From JAVJUS01 sp040220455 (lineage in GTDB: Bacteria > Pseudomonadota > Alphaproteobacteria > DSM-16000 > Inquilinaceae): a stretch of DNA of 64,000 nt. Shown piece by piece: positions 1-8,476 of this stretch; the stretch's first letter is position 1; each line of letters opens with the position of its first letter. Position numbers and translations under genes: made by a program. The notes below the pieces were generated by a model. The model made no database searches, was not told where the DNA came from, and saw nothing but the letters and a program-made list of their open reading frames with translations. The stretch spans positions 62,001-126,000 of the forward strand of contig JAVJUS010000075.1 in NCBI GenBank assembly GCA_040220455.1, written 5' to 3'.

Positions 1-2
1 TC

Positions 3-1151
3 TTCCGGGGCACGCACGGCTATGCCGCGGCGACCGCGCAGGGCGGGGAGGACTTCTTCGACGCGCTGGTCGCCGGCGCGCGCAACATGATCGGCATCGG
101 CATCGCCACGGCGACGGCGGGTATCGTCGTCGGCACGGTGACGCTGACCGGCATCGGCCTGGTCATGGCCGCCTTCGTGGAGTTCCTGTCGGGCGGCAAC
201 CTGATCCTGATGCTGGTCCTCGTCGCGGTGCTCAGCCTGATCCTGGGCATGGGGCTGCCGACGACGGCGAACTACATCGTCGTCTCGAGCCTGATGGCCC
301 CGGTGATCGTGCAGCTCGGCGCGGAGAGCGGGCTGATCGTGCCGCTGATCGCCGTGCATCTCTTCGTGTTCTATTTCGGCATCATGGCCGACGTGACGCC
401 GCCGGTGGGGCTCGCGTCCTTCGCCGCGGCGGCGGTATCGGGCGGGGAGCCGCTGCGCACCGGCTTCACGGCCTTCTTCTATTCGCTGCGCACGGTGGCG
501 CTGCCCTTCATCTTCATCTTCAACACCGAGCTGATCCTTTACGACCTGCAGGGTTTCGGCCACCTGTTCCTGACCGTGTCGAGCGCGATCATCGCCATGC
601 TGGTCTTCGCGGCGGCCACGCAGGGCTGGTTCTTCGCGCGCTGCAAGGTGCACGAGATCGTCATCCTGCTGCTGGTCGCCTTCACCCTGTTCCGGCCGGG
701 CTTCTGGATGGACATGGTCGTGCCGCCGTTCGAGACGCGCGACCCGACCGCGCTCGTCGAGATCGCCGAGGAAGCGCCGCCCGACGCCACCCTGCGCGTG
801 ACCATGCGGCGGGAGGACTATGTCGCCGGCGAGCAGGTCATCAACGGCGTCCTGCGCCTGGGCGAGCCGGGGCCGGGCGAGGAGCGGCTGGCCCGCGCCG
901 GCGTCGAGTTCCTGGAGGTCCGCGACGGCGCGATGACCGGGGAGGCGGCCTTCGGCGGGCCGCTCGATAACCCGGACTACGATCCGCTGATCACCTTCCT
1001 GGAGGTGCGCACGCCCAACGATCAGCCGCCAAAGGAGCTGATGTTCATCCCGGCGCTGCTGGTGCTGGGCGGCGTCATCGCGCTCCAGCTCGCCCGCGAG
1101 CGGCGGCGCACGCGGGGCGGGGCCGGCGGACCGGCGGTCGCGGGAGGGTAG
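3..1151 (+). CDS. TRAP transporter fused permease (TAXI type, 4TM/12TM), C-terminal part
   Basis: This is the 3' end of a fused small-plus-large TRAP permease; the frame is already open at the window edge, so the start lies upstream. The visible part begins in the large-permease half (ALVAGARNMIGIGIATA, then LGMGLPTTANYIVVSSL, a hallmark of TAXI-TRAP DctM domains) with successive hydrophobic helices. The last ~170 residues form the extra tail seen in this family (DUF3394-like): two helices, a soluble stretch around RREDYVAGEQVINGVLRLGEP and a final helix near the C-terminus. The protein would drive Na+-coupled uptake of an organic acid with a TAXI binding protein encoded upstream and not seen. 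The UspA gene follows after 5 nt, an arrangement known for TRAP operons. The substrate cannot be told from sequence. Confidence 0.9.
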   Translation, partial: FRGTHGYAAATAQGGEDFFDALVAGARNMIGIGIATATAGIVVGTVTLTGIGLVMAAFVEFLSGGNLILMLVLVAVLSLILGMGLPTTANYIVVSSLMAPVIVQLGAESGLIVPLIAVHLFVFYFGIMADVTPPVGLASFAAAAVSGGEPLRTGFTAFFYSLRTVALPFIFIFNTELILYDLQGFGHLFLTVSSAIIAMLVFAAATQGWFFARCKVHEIVILLLVAFTLFRPGFWMDMVVPPFETRDPTALVEIAEEAPPDATLRVTMRREDYVAGEQVINGVLRLGEPGPGEERLARAGVEFLEVRDGAMTGEAAFGGPLDNPDYDPLITFLEVRTPNDQPPKELMFIPALLVLGGVIALQLARERRRTRGGAGGPAVAGG

Positions 1152-1156
1152 GGGCC

Positions 1157-1585
1157 ATGTTTCGCGACATCCTGCTGCCGATCGACCTGGGCGACGAGAG
1201 CTCCTGGCGCGCGGCCCTGCTCAAGGCGATCGCCCAGGCCCGCGCCTTCGGGGCGCGGCTGCACCTGATCACCGTCGTGCCCGATTTCGGCCTGTCGATC
1301 GTCGGGTCGTTCTTCCCGGAGGGCTACGAGGAGGCGGCGCTGGCGACCGCGTCGGAGCGGCTGCACGCGTTCTCCGCCGAGCACGTGCCCGACGACCTGA
1401 CGGTCCAGCACATCGTCGCCCACGGCACGGTCTACGAGGAGATCCTGGCCGCGCAGAGGCGCATCGACGCGGATCTGATCCTGATGGGCTCCCACCGGCC
1501 GGCGCTCAGGGACTACCTCCTGGGACCCAACGCGGCGCGGGTGGTGCGCCACGCGCCCTGCTCGGTCCTCGTGGTGCGCGGCTGA
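1157..1585 (+). CDS. Universal stress protein, UspA family, linked to TRAP transporter
   Basis: A 142-residue single-domain Usp protein. The N-terminus FRDILLPIDLGDES forms strand 1 and the first phosphate-loop region, and the end RHAPCSVLVVRG is the classic last strand. Its ribosome-binding site (GGGAGGG, 1142-1148) lies over the stop codon of the upstream permease, so the two genes are translationally coupled. TRAP-associated Usp proteins such as TeaD of Halomonas bind ATP and modulate transporter activity. Here the usual G-2X-G-9X-G-S/T nucleotide motif reads GSHRPALRDYLLGPNA: the second glycine and the final G-S/T are changed, so ATP binding may be weakened. Family assignment is firm; the regulatory role is inferred from context. 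Confidence 0.9.
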   Translation: MFRDILLPIDLGDESSWRAALLKAIAQARAFGARLHLITVVPDFGLSIVGSFFPEGYEEAALATASERLHAFSAEHVPDDLTVQHIVAHGTVYEEILAAQRRIDADLILMGSHRPALRDYLLGPNAARVVRHAPCSVLVVRG

Positions 1586-1660
1586 TCGCCCGCGGCGCCG
1601 GGACGCGGCGATCCGGGCGAGACGCTGGACGCCGGCCGGCGGCCGCCCCATTGTGCCCGG

Positions 1661-2455
1661 ATGTTCGACACCGAGACCCTCGCGCCGGCCGCGCTGCTCG
1701 CCGATATCGACGACGACGCGCTGTCCGGGATGGACGCCGCCGGCCGCGAGGTCGCGGAGTGTCAACGCGTTCTGGCCAAGACCGGCGACACCGTGGTCGA
1801 GGAGCTGCTGCGCGGCCATGGCCCGACCCTGGACTGGCAGCACTATCCGCCCGGCGACATCTTCGACCCGGAGAGCCACGCCCAGTACTACTTCCACCTG
1901 CACCCGGCCGAATCCCGGGCGCCGGGGGAGCACGGGCACTTCCACACCTTCCTGCGGCCCGGCGGCATGCCGCCAGAGGCGGCGCCGAGCCTGATCCCGA
2001 CCGGCATGGGGCCGGAGGACGCGCTGTCCCATCTGGTCGCGATCACCATGGATCGGGCCGGCCGAGCCATCGGCCTGTTCGCCACCAATCGCTGGGTGAC
2101 CGGGGAGGCCTGGTATCCGGGACCGGTCGTGGGCGGGATGCTCGACGGCTTCGCGGTCGATCTCGCTCGCCCGTCCTGGCCGACCAATCGCTGGATCTCG
2201 GCGATGGTCCGCCTGTTCCGGCCGCAGATCCATGCGTTGTTGGAGGCGCGTGACGTCGTTATCGACCAGCACGCCGCGGCGAGGCCGCTGGCCGAGGTGC
2301 TGGAGGACCGGCGTCTCGAGGTGCTCGCCCAGGTGGCGATCGACGTGGAGGCCCAGCGCCTGGCCATCGAGCAGGAGCGGCGGATGCGCCGCCGGGCGGC
2401 GCGCGCTCGCCTTTCCGGGGGCATCGCGGCCGAGGATCCGGAAGCGGGCCGTTAA
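1661..2455 (+). CDS. Conserved protein of unknown function (DUF6969-like)
   Basis: A 264-residue soluble protein with no signal peptide or membrane segment. The core carries a His-rich, aromatic stretch: WQHYPPGDIFDPESHAQYY, then HLHP and EHGHFHTFLRPGG (about residues 65-105), which resembles a metal-binding or catalytic site. A second conserved-looking block is FATNRWVTGEAWYPG (about 142-156). The last ~50 residues are a basic helix rich in R and E. I recognise the pattern as a proteobacterial family of unknown function (DUF6969 by memory), so the family label is less certain than the gene itself. It stands alone between the Usp gene and the DUF2336 gene. Codon use is typical of the window. 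Confidence 0.75.
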   Translation: MFDTETLAPAALLADIDDDALSGMDAAGREVAECQRVLAKTGDTVVEELLRGHGPTLDWQHYPPGDIFDPESHAQYYFHLHPAESRAPGEHGHFHTFLRPGGMPPEAAPSLIPTGMGPEDALSHLVAITMDRAGRAIGLFATNRWVTGEAWYPGPVVGGMLDGFAVDLARPSWPTNRWISAMVRLFRPQIHALLEARDVVIDQHAAARPLAEVLEDRRLEVLAQVAIDVEAQRLAIEQERRMRRRAARARLSGGIAAEDPEAGR

Positions 2456-2540
2456 GAGGCCTTTAACCCGGGCCGGCGACGCTGGTCGGAAACCCTTGCG
2501 TCTTTCACGCGGGGTGGCGAGAGAAGGTCCGGGCGCCCCG

Positions 2541-3659
2541 ATGAGCAATGGCCTCACCAAGGAAGACGTCGCGCGGCTGTTGTCCGACCCCAGCCCGACG
2601 ACCCGGGCGGAGACCGCCGCCAAGGTGGCCGGCCAGGTCGAGCGGACCGATCTGAGCCCGGGCGAGCGCGGGCTGGTCGAGGACATCCTGCGCGCCATGG
2701 TGCGCGACGCCGCCGTCCAGGTCCGCGCGGCGCTCGCCGACGGGCTGAAATACGCCGTCCATGTGCCGCACGACATCGCCCTCGATCTCGCCGAGGACAT
2801 CGAGCAGGTCTCCGTGCCGATGCTGGAGGCCTCCACGGTCCTGAGCGACGACGACCTGATCCGGCTGATCGCCGAGGTCTCGGAGGAGAAATGCGCGGCC
2901 ATCGCCCGGCGGGAGACCGTGTCCGAGGCGGTCAGCGACGCGCTGATCGACACCGAACGCGAGAGCGTCGTCGCCACCCTCATTGCCAATGACGGCGCCT
3001 CGGTCTCGGAGGCGGCGATGCACCGCGTCGTCGACACCTGGGGCGGCACGCCGACGATCGACGCGCCGCTGGCCAAGCGCGCCCACCTGCCGCTGACCGT
3101 CGCCGAGCGCCTGGTCACCCTGGTCTCCGAGGATCTCCAGCATCACCTGCTGACCCATCACGACCTGACCGCCGACACCGTGACCGAGCTGGTCAGCCGG
3201 GCGCGGGAGAAGGCGACCGTCGGGCTCGCCGGCGCCGGCTCCTCGGAGGGCGAGATCGCGGCGCTGGTCGACCAGATGGCCGCCGGCGGCCGCCTCGGCC
3301 CGTCGGTCATGCTGCGCGCCCTGTGCATGGGCGACATCGTCTTCTTCGAACAGGCGATGGCCCGGCTGGCCGGCGTGCCGGTGGTCAACGCCCGGGTCCT
3401 GATCCACGACGCCGGCGCGCTCGGCTTCAAGTCGCTCTACGCCAAGGCCGGTCTGCCGGACCGGCTGATGCCGGCGTTCCGGACCGGGCTCGAGGTCCTC
3501 CACGAGACTGATCTGCGAGGCGCCGACTACGATCCCGCGCGGTTCAGCCGCACCGTGATGGAGCGTATCCTGACGCAGGCCGAGGATCTCCGCGCCGACG
3601 ACGTCGACTACCTCCTGCGCAAGCTGACCGATCTGGCGCCGCCCGAGATCGCCGCCTGA
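2541..3659 (+). CDS. DUF2336 domain-containing protein
   Basis: A 372-residue, almost all-helical soluble protein. It starts SNGLTKEDVARLLSDPSPTTRAE and has the HEAT-like repeats typical of alphaproteobacterial DUF2336 proteins: GLVEDILRAMVRDAAVQVRAALADGL, and the LASV-like helices around LEASTVLSDDDLIRLIAE. The C-terminal half (from about residue 210, SEGEIAALVDQMAAGGRLGPSVMLRALCMGD) is the second helical block of the family. Function is not established; members occur mainly in Alphaproteobacteria and some sit near signalling genes. The ATG at 2541 was chosen because the family begins near here; an open frame extends upstream but reads as low-complexity R/A. A small hairpin follows the stop codon. 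Confidence 0.85.
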   Translation: MSNGLTKEDVARLLSDPSPTTRAETAAKVAGQVERTDLSPGERGLVEDILRAMVRDAAVQVRAALADGLKYAVHVPHDIALDLAEDIEQVSVPMLEASTVLSDDDLIRLIAEVSEEKCAAIARRETVSEAVSDALIDTERESVVATLIANDGASVSEAAMHRVVDTWGGTPTIDAPLAKRAHLPLTVAERLVTLVSEDLQHHLLTHHDLTADTVTELVSRAREKATVGLAGAGSSEGEIAALVDQMAAGGRLGPSVMLRALCMGDIVFFEQAMARLAGVPVVNARVLIHDAGALGFKSLYAKAGLPDRLMPAFRTGLEVLHETDLRGADYDPARFSRTVMERILTQAEDLRADDVDYLLRKLTDLAPPEIAA

Positions 3660-4071
3660 CGGGCGTTCGCCCGCGCCAACCGAGGATAACGTTTTCGCGA
3701 CGGCAGGTCGGCCGGGTACCTCCCCCGCGTGTGCCCGCGCGTGAGCGTCCTTGTTCAAGACCGTGCAAGGGCGTGCTATTGTCGCGCCGCTTCGGGAATC
3801 GCGCGTAAGCGCATCGCCTTTCCCACAGTCCGCGCCGGCCATCCCCCACCGGTCGAGCGTGGCGCGAGAGAGGACCGATCGGTTCATTGCCGCCGCGCCG
3901 TGGCAGACTGCGCGGCGGCAAGGCGAAACGTCCGGCCGGACGGGCACCGGACCGGGCGACCGGAATGCCGCGCCGCGCGCCGACGAAGGCGCACGGCCGG
4001 TGGTGCCGAGGGCGGGGCCGGGGCGATGCTCGGCCGGGCCGCGCCGTCACGACAAACAGGGAGGTTTCGAG
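3660..4071 (+). other. 412-nt gap: hairpin after DUF2336 gene and leader of TRAP operon
   Basis: No convincing gene. Directly after the upstream stop is a short hairpin (3660-3665 paired with 3668-3673, GGGC-GTTC-GCCC) without a T-run, possibly a weak terminator. A poor sigma70-like pair is seen at 3754-3759 (TTCAAG) and 3777-3782 (TATTGT), spacing 17. If used, the TRAP binding-protein gene would have a leader of nearly 290 nt. The frame upstream of 4072 is open but its translation is low-complexity R/P/A and precedes a clear signal peptide, so it was not taken as coding. Confidence 0.35.
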
Positions 4072-5130
4072 TTGTTCGACAAGACACGCAAGGTGACGCT
4101 GGGCCTCGCGGCAGCGACGGCCGTCTCGGCTCTGGCGATGAGCGCACCGGCCGGCGCGCAATCGGTGAGCTGGGACATGCAGTCGACCTATCCGGGCTCG
4201 CTGACGCAGCTCGGCACGCTGGGCGTCCGCATCCAGGACCAGATCGCCCTCGTCTCGGGCGGGGACATCGAGATCAATTTCCAGGAGCCCGGCGCGCTGG
4301 TGCCCGCGCTGGAAGTGTTCGACGCGGTGTCCACCGGCGCCGTGCAGGCCGGCTGGTCGACGCCGGGCTACTGGGCCGGCCGGGAGCCGGCGCTGGCCCT
4401 GTTCGCCGCGGTGCCGTTCGGCCCCCAGGCCGGCGAGTACATGGCCTGGTACTACTTCGGCGGCGGCAAGGAGATGTTCGAGGAGATCTACCACTCCTAC
4501 AACATCCATTCCGTCATGTGCGGCGTGATCGCGCCGGAGGCCTCGGGCTGGTTCCGTGAGCCGATCGAGTCGGCCGAGGACCTGCAGGGCATGAAGATGC
4601 GCTTCTTCGGCCTCGGCGCCCGGGTCATGGAGAAGATGGGCGTGTCGACACAGCTCCTGGCCGGTGGCGACATCTTCCCGGCGCTGGAGCTCGGCACGAT
4701 CGACGCGACCGAGTTCTCGATGCCGGCGATCGACCTGAACCTCGGCTTCTACCAGGTCGCCAAGCACTACTACTTCCCGGGCTGGCATCAGCAGTCGACG
4801 ATGTTCGACCTGATGATCAATCTGGACGAGTGGAACGCGCTCAGCGAGACGCAGCAGGCCCAGATCGAGGCGGTCTGCGGCGACAACATGCGCCACGGCC
4901 TGGCCGAGGGCGAGGCGATCCAGTTCGACGCGCTGCAGGAGCTCGAGAGCGAGCACGGCGTGACGATCCACGAGTGGGATCAGGAGATCCTGGACCAGCT
5001 CCGGGAGGCCTGGCTCGAGGTGGTCGACGAGCTGGAGGCGGACAACGAGAACTTCGCCATGGCGTGGGCCTCGCTGACCGAGTTCCGCGAGAACTACGAC
5101 CGCTGGGGCGAGATCGGCTATCTCGACTGA
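4072..5130 (+). CDS. dctP: TRAP transporter substrate-binding protein, DctP family
   Basis: A 352-residue periplasmic binding protein that captures a carboxylate and delivers it to the DctQM permease downstream. The start is a TTG at 4072, chosen because AGGGAGG (4058-4064) lies 7 nt before it and the product then opens with a clean signal peptide (FDKTRKVTLGLAAATAVSAL, cleavage near AGA-Q at residue 30). The body has DctP hallmarks: WDMQSTYPGS at the start of the mature protein, KMRFFGLGARVMEKMG, and GGDIFPALELGTIDATEF followed by a Trp/Tyr-rich segment. The GTIDATE segment resembles 2-oxo-acid or monocarboxylate binders of the TakP type; the ligand is not provable by eye. Confidence 0.9.
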   Translation: MFDKTRKVTLGLAAATAVSALAMSAPAGAQSVSWDMQSTYPGSLTQLGTLGVRIQDQIALVSGGDIEINFQEPGALVPALEVFDAVSTGAVQAGWSTPGYWAGREPALALFAAVPFGPQAGEYMAWYYFGGGKEMFEEIYHSYNIHSVMCGVIAPEASGWFREPIESAEDLQGMKMRFFGLGARVMEKMGVSTQLLAGGDIFPALELGTIDATEFSMPAIDLNLGFYQVAKHYYFPGWHQQSTMFDLMINLDEWNALSETQQAQIEAVCGDNMRHGLAEGEAIQFDALQELESEHGVTIHEWDQEILDQLREAWLEVVDELEADNENFAMAWASLTEFRENYDRWGEIGYLD

Positions 5131-5149
5131 TCCGCGGCCGCGGCGGTGC

Positions 5150-5176
5150 GGCCGGCGTCCCCAGCGGGCGCCGGCC
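5150..5176 (+). other. Intercistronic stem-loop between dctP and dctQ
   Basis: A perfect 8-bp inverted repeat, GGCCGGCG (5150-5157) and CGCCGGCC (5169-5176), with an 11-nt loop, sits 20 nt after the binding-protein stop codon in the 230-nt spacer before the permease gene. There is no T-run. Such hairpins commonly stabilise the 3' end of binding-protein mRNA so that it exceeds permease mRNA; that role is inferred. Confidence 0.45.
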
Positions 5177-5360
5177 GGCCGCCGCGGGCGGTCGTCCGGA
5201 CCGGCCCCACGCGGGACAGCCCGGATCGAGGAGCCGATGACGGCCGGCCCGACCGCCTCCGCGCGGCCGGGCGGCCCGTCGTCGAAGGTCGGTCGTTGCA
5301 GGACCGTCGCGCGCCCGGTGTCGGCGCATCGACGCGGCGCGCGCAGTCGAGGCCTCGCCC

Positions 5361-6062
5361 ATGTCGTCTTTCTGGATCTACGCGGCCTTCGCCCTGGCCT
5401 TCGTGCTGGTGGTCGTGGTGCCGTATCTCGCCTATCGCCATCCTGACCGAACCCTGGACGCCAGCGACCGCATCGCCGCGGTGATCAGCGGCATCGGCAA
5501 GGCCGGGGCGTGGCTGGCGCTGGTCATGATCGTCGTGATCCTGTTCGACGTGGTCACGCGATCGATGAAGTCGAGCGACTGGATCGCCGACTATCCGACG
5601 ATCAACGGCATCCTGCAGGGGATCGAGCCCTATGCCAGCTCGACCAAGCTGCAGGAGCTCGAATGGCACCTGCACGGCGCACTCTTCCTGCTCGCGTTCG
5701 GCTTCGCCTACATCAAAGACGCCCATGTCCGGATCGAACTGGCGCGTGACCGGTTCTCCGTGCGCACCCGGTGCGTCGTGGAAATGCTGGGCATCGTCTT
5801 GTTGATGCTGCCCTACGTCTTCCTGCTGATCGATTTCGGCACCGGTTTCGCCTCGCGCTCGTTCCAGCAGGGCGAGGGCTCCTCGGCGATGACGGGCCTG
5901 CCGCAGCGCTGGATCATCAAGTCGTTCATCCCGATCGGTTTCGGCCTCGTCATGATCGCGGCGGTGACCGTCTACATGAAATGCGCGGTCTATCTGTTCG
6001 GGCCGGGCGACCTGCGCGAGCGCGCGGGCGCCTATGTCCGGCCGCCGGCGACGCCGCAATGA
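5361..6062 (+). CDS. dctQ: TRAP transporter small permease, DctQ family
   Basis: A 233-residue membrane protein with about five hydrophobic segments: an extra one at 4-24 (FWIYAAFALAFVLVVVVPYL) and the four DctQ helices near 48-68, 96-113, 140-160 and 185-210. The family signature region is EWHLHGALFLLAFGFAYIKDAHVRIEL (about 93-120). It is longer than the common 160-200 residues because of the extra N-terminal helix. DctQ forms the integral-membrane partner of DctM. The ATG at 5361 leads directly into the first helix. The gene lies between dctP and dctM in one transcription unit. Confidence 0.88.
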   Translation: MSSFWIYAAFALAFVLVVVVPYLAYRHPDRTLDASDRIAAVISGIGKAGAWLALVMIVVILFDVVTRSMKSSDWIADYPTINGILQGIEPYASSTKLQELEWHLHGALFLLAFGFAYIKDAHVRIELARDRFSVRTRCVVEMLGIVLLMLPYVFLLIDFGTGFASRSFQQGEGSSAMTGLPQRWIIKSFIPIGFGLVMIAAVTVYMKCAVYLFGPGDLRERAGAYVRPPATPQ

Positions 6063-6162
6063 CCGTGGCGCGCCGTTCCTGCCGGACCCTTCTCCGCGCC
6101 CGGTTCCCCGGCCGCCGCGGCCGGCCCGGCCCCATCACGCCAACGTGCTGCGGGACCCGTCC

Positions 6163-7527
6163 ATGGAATTCCTGATCGAGTACCTGCCGATCCTCATGTT
6201 CGTGGTTCTGGCGGTGATGCTGTTCAGCGGGCTGCCGGTGGCGGTCGTGCTGGGCGGCGTCGGCATCGCCGTCGCGCTCTTCGCGGTCGGCATCGATGCC
6301 TTCAACTTCCGGCGATTGCTGTTGTTGCCCGGGCGCGTCTTCGGCGGAATCGTCGAGAACCTGGTCCTCGTCGCCATCCCCATGTTCATCTACATGGGCA
6401 CGATGCTGGAGCGATCGGGCGTCGCCAACGATCTGCTCTACGCCCTGCAGGTTCTGCTGCGCCGGGTCCCGGGCGGGCTCGCCCTCTCGGTCACGCTGAT
6501 GGGCACGATCATGGCGGCGACGACCGGCATCATCGGCGCCTCGGTCGTGATGATGACGCTGCTGGCCCTGCCGGTGATGCTCAACCGCGATTACCACGTG
6601 CCGCTTGCGGCCGGCACGATCGCCGCCTCGGGCACGCTCGGCATCCTCATCCCGCCCTCGATCATGCTGGTCATCATGGGCGACCTGCTGTCGATCTCGG
6701 TCGGAACCCTGTTCCTGGCGGCGATCCTGCCAGGGCTGATGCTGGCCGGCTTCTACCTGCTGTTCATCCTGGTGCGCTGCAACTTCAAGCCCCAGCTCGC
6801 CCCGCCCTTGCCGGAGTCGGAGGGGCCGGACACGACGGCCGGGTTGATCGTGATGGTGCTCCGGAGCTTCATCCCGCCGGTGCTGCTGATCGTCCTGGTC
6901 CTCGGCTCGATCTTCGCGGGCTACGCGACGCCGACGGAGGCGGCGGGCGTCGGGGCGTTCGGCGCGACGATGCTGGCCATCTTCAACCGCCGGCTCAGCT
7001 TTTCGGTCCTCAAGGACGTGCTGGAGCGCTCGGCGCTGACCGGCGCCATGCTCTTCTTCATCTTCGTCGGCGCCACCGCCTTCGCCTACGTGTTCCGGGC
7101 GCTGGGCGGCGACGACCTGGTGATCGGCTTCGTGGAGAGCTTCGGCTTCGGGTCCTGGGGCATCCTGTTCCTGTTGATGGGGATCGTGTTCTTCCTGGGC
7201 TTCTTCTTCGACTGGATCGAGATCACGCTGATCGTGCTGCCGGTCTTCGCGCCGATCATCGCGCTGCTCGATTTCGGCAACCATGTCCCGGTCGAGATGA
7301 TCGTGCCCTGGTTCGCGATCCTGGTGGCGGTCAACCTCCAGACCTCGTTCCTGACGCCACCTTTCGGCTTCGCCTTGTTCTACATGAAGGGAGTCGCGCC
7401 GCCGGAGGTGAAGATCCAGCAGATCTACACCGGCATCATCCCGTTCGTGCTGCTCCAGCTCTGTGGGCTGCTCTTGGTGATGCTGTTCCCGCAGATCGCC
7501 TTGTGGCTGCCGTCCTTCATCGAGTAG
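6163..7527 (+). CDS. dctM: TRAP transporter large permease, DctM family
   Basis: A 454-residue polytopic membrane protein and the Na+-coupled translocation subunit of the TRAP system. It begins EFLIEYLPILMFVVLAVMLF, the normal DctM opening, then IPMFIYMGTMLERSGVANDL, TTGIIGASVVMMTLLALP and SGTLGILIPPSIMLVIMGD, all family signatures. The second half repeats the helical arrangement (GYATPTEAAGVGAFGAT; FDWIEITLIVLPVFAPI). The ATG at 6163 was preferred over an in-frame start at 6034, which would add a 43-residue Arg/Pro-rich leader overlapping dctQ and unlike any DctM. An alpha/beta hydrolase gene follows 70 nt later. Confidence 0.9.
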   Translation: MEFLIEYLPILMFVVLAVMLFSGLPVAVVLGGVGIAVALFAVGIDAFNFRRLLLLPGRVFGGIVENLVLVAIPMFIYMGTMLERSGVANDLLYALQVLLRRVPGGLALSVTLMGTIMAATTGIIGASVVMMTLLALPVMLNRDYHVPLAAGTIAASGTLGILIPPSIMLVIMGDLLSISVGTLFLAAILPGLMLAGFYLLFILVRCNFKPQLAPPLPESEGPDTTAGLIVMVLRSFIPPVLLIVLVLGSIFAGYATPTEAAGVGAFGATMLAIFNRRLSFSVLKDVLERSALTGAMLFFIFVGATAFAYVFRALGGDDLVIGFVESFGFGSWGILFLLMGIVFFLGFFFDWIEITLIVLPVFAPIIALLDFGNHVPVEMIVPWFAILVAVNLQTSFLTPPFGFALFYMKGVAPPEVKIQQIYTGIIPFVLLQLCGLLLVMLFPQIALWLPSFIE

Positions 7528-7597
7528 ATCGCCTGTTTCGAACGACCGGCCGCGAAGAGCCGGATCGCCGATCCGACAACCGCGAGGAATCGTCCCC

Positions 7598-8476
7598 ATG
7601 CCCGTGGCGCGCACCGATGACGGCGTGGCCCTGCACTACGAGGAGGCCGGCGACGGCCTGCCGATCGTCTTCGTTCACGAGTTCGCCGGCGACCACCGGA
7701 GCTGGGAGCCGCAGATGCGCCACTTCGCACGGCGCTATCGGTGCCTGGTCTTCGCCGCCCGGGGCTATCCGCCCTCGGACGTGCCCGAGGATCCGGAAGC
7801 CTATTCCCAGGCGCGCGCCGCCGACGACATCGCCGCCGTCATGGACGCCGCCGGGATCGGCGCGGCCCATGTCGTCGGGCTCTCCATGGGCGGCTTCGCC
7901 ACCCTGCATTTCGGCCTGCGCCACGCCGACCGGGCGCTGTCGCTGACGATCTGCGGGGTCGGCTACGGCGCCGAGCGCGAGCGCGCCGAGCAGTGGCGCC
8001 AGGAATCCCACGCCGCCGCCGACCGGCTCGACAGCGACGCGGCCGGCTTCGCGGAGAGCTATGCCCGCTCGCCGGCTCGGCTGGCGTTCCTCGACAAGGA
8101 TCCGCGCGGCTGGGCAGAGTTCCGCGACCGGCTCGCCGCGCGACCGCCGGCCGGCCCGTCGCGCACGATGCGGGGGGTGCAGGCGCGACGCCCCTCGGTC
8201 TACGACCTGGAAGCGGATCTGGCCGCCATGGCCGTGCCGAGCCTGGTGGTCGTCGGCGACGCGGACGACCACGCCGTCGTGCCGAGCCTCTATTTGAAAC
8301 GGACGATTCCGGGTGCGGGCTTCTGGGTCGTGCCCAAGACCGGCCACACGGTCAATCTCGAGGAGCCCGACGCGTTCAACGCGGTGGTCGGCGAATTTCT
8401 GGACCGCTGCGCCACCGGCCGCTGGATCCAGCGCCACGAGGGCGAGGCCAGTGCCGACGTGATCATGAACACGTGA
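7598..8476 (+). CDS. Alpha/beta-fold hydrolase
   Basis: A 292-residue soluble alpha/beta hydrolase. The nucleophile elbow is GLSMGG with Ser96. The oxyanion strand IVFVHEFAGDHRSWEPQM precedes it. A VGDADDHAV loop (about 219-227) carries the likely acid residue and His250 in KTGHTVNLEEP completes the triad. The RCLVFAARGYPPSD segment replaces the usual DxRGxGxS pattern. The position behind a TRAP transporter suggests it acts on a compound imported by that system, for example as an ester or C-C bond hydrolase; that is inference. Reading on to the stop at 8476 leaves a hydrophilic tail of about 25 residues. Confidence 0.85.
   Translation: MPVARTDDGVALHYEEAGDGLPIVFVHEFAGDHRSWEPQMRHFARRYRCLVFAARGYPPSDVPEDPEAYSQARAADDIAAVMDAAGIGAAHVVGLSMGGFATLHFGLRHADRALSLTICGVGYGAERERAEQWRQESHAAADRLDSDAAGFAESYARSPARLAFLDKDPRGWAEFRDRLAARPPAGPSRTMRGVQARRPSVYDLEADLAAMAVPSLVVVGDADDHAVVPSLYLKRTIPGAGFWVVPKTGHTVNLEEPDAFNAVVGEFLDRCATGRWIQRHEGEASADVIMNT

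Noticed and set aside
1022..3118. Long minus-strand open frame opposite the Usp, DUF6969-like and DUF2336 genes
   Set aside because: The product is low-complexity R/G/A-rich and has no family pattern; high GC content removes stop codons on the opposite strand of real genes.
6034..6162. Upstream in-frame start for dctM overlapping dctQ
   Set aside because: Would add a 43-residue Arg/Pro-rich leader absent from DctM proteins; ATG 6163 gives the conserved N-terminus.
5950..7614. Minus-strand frame opposite dctM with a repetitive DRD/QHH composition
   Set aside because: Its composition is the mirror of hydrophobic membrane codons; dctM is certain on the plus strand.
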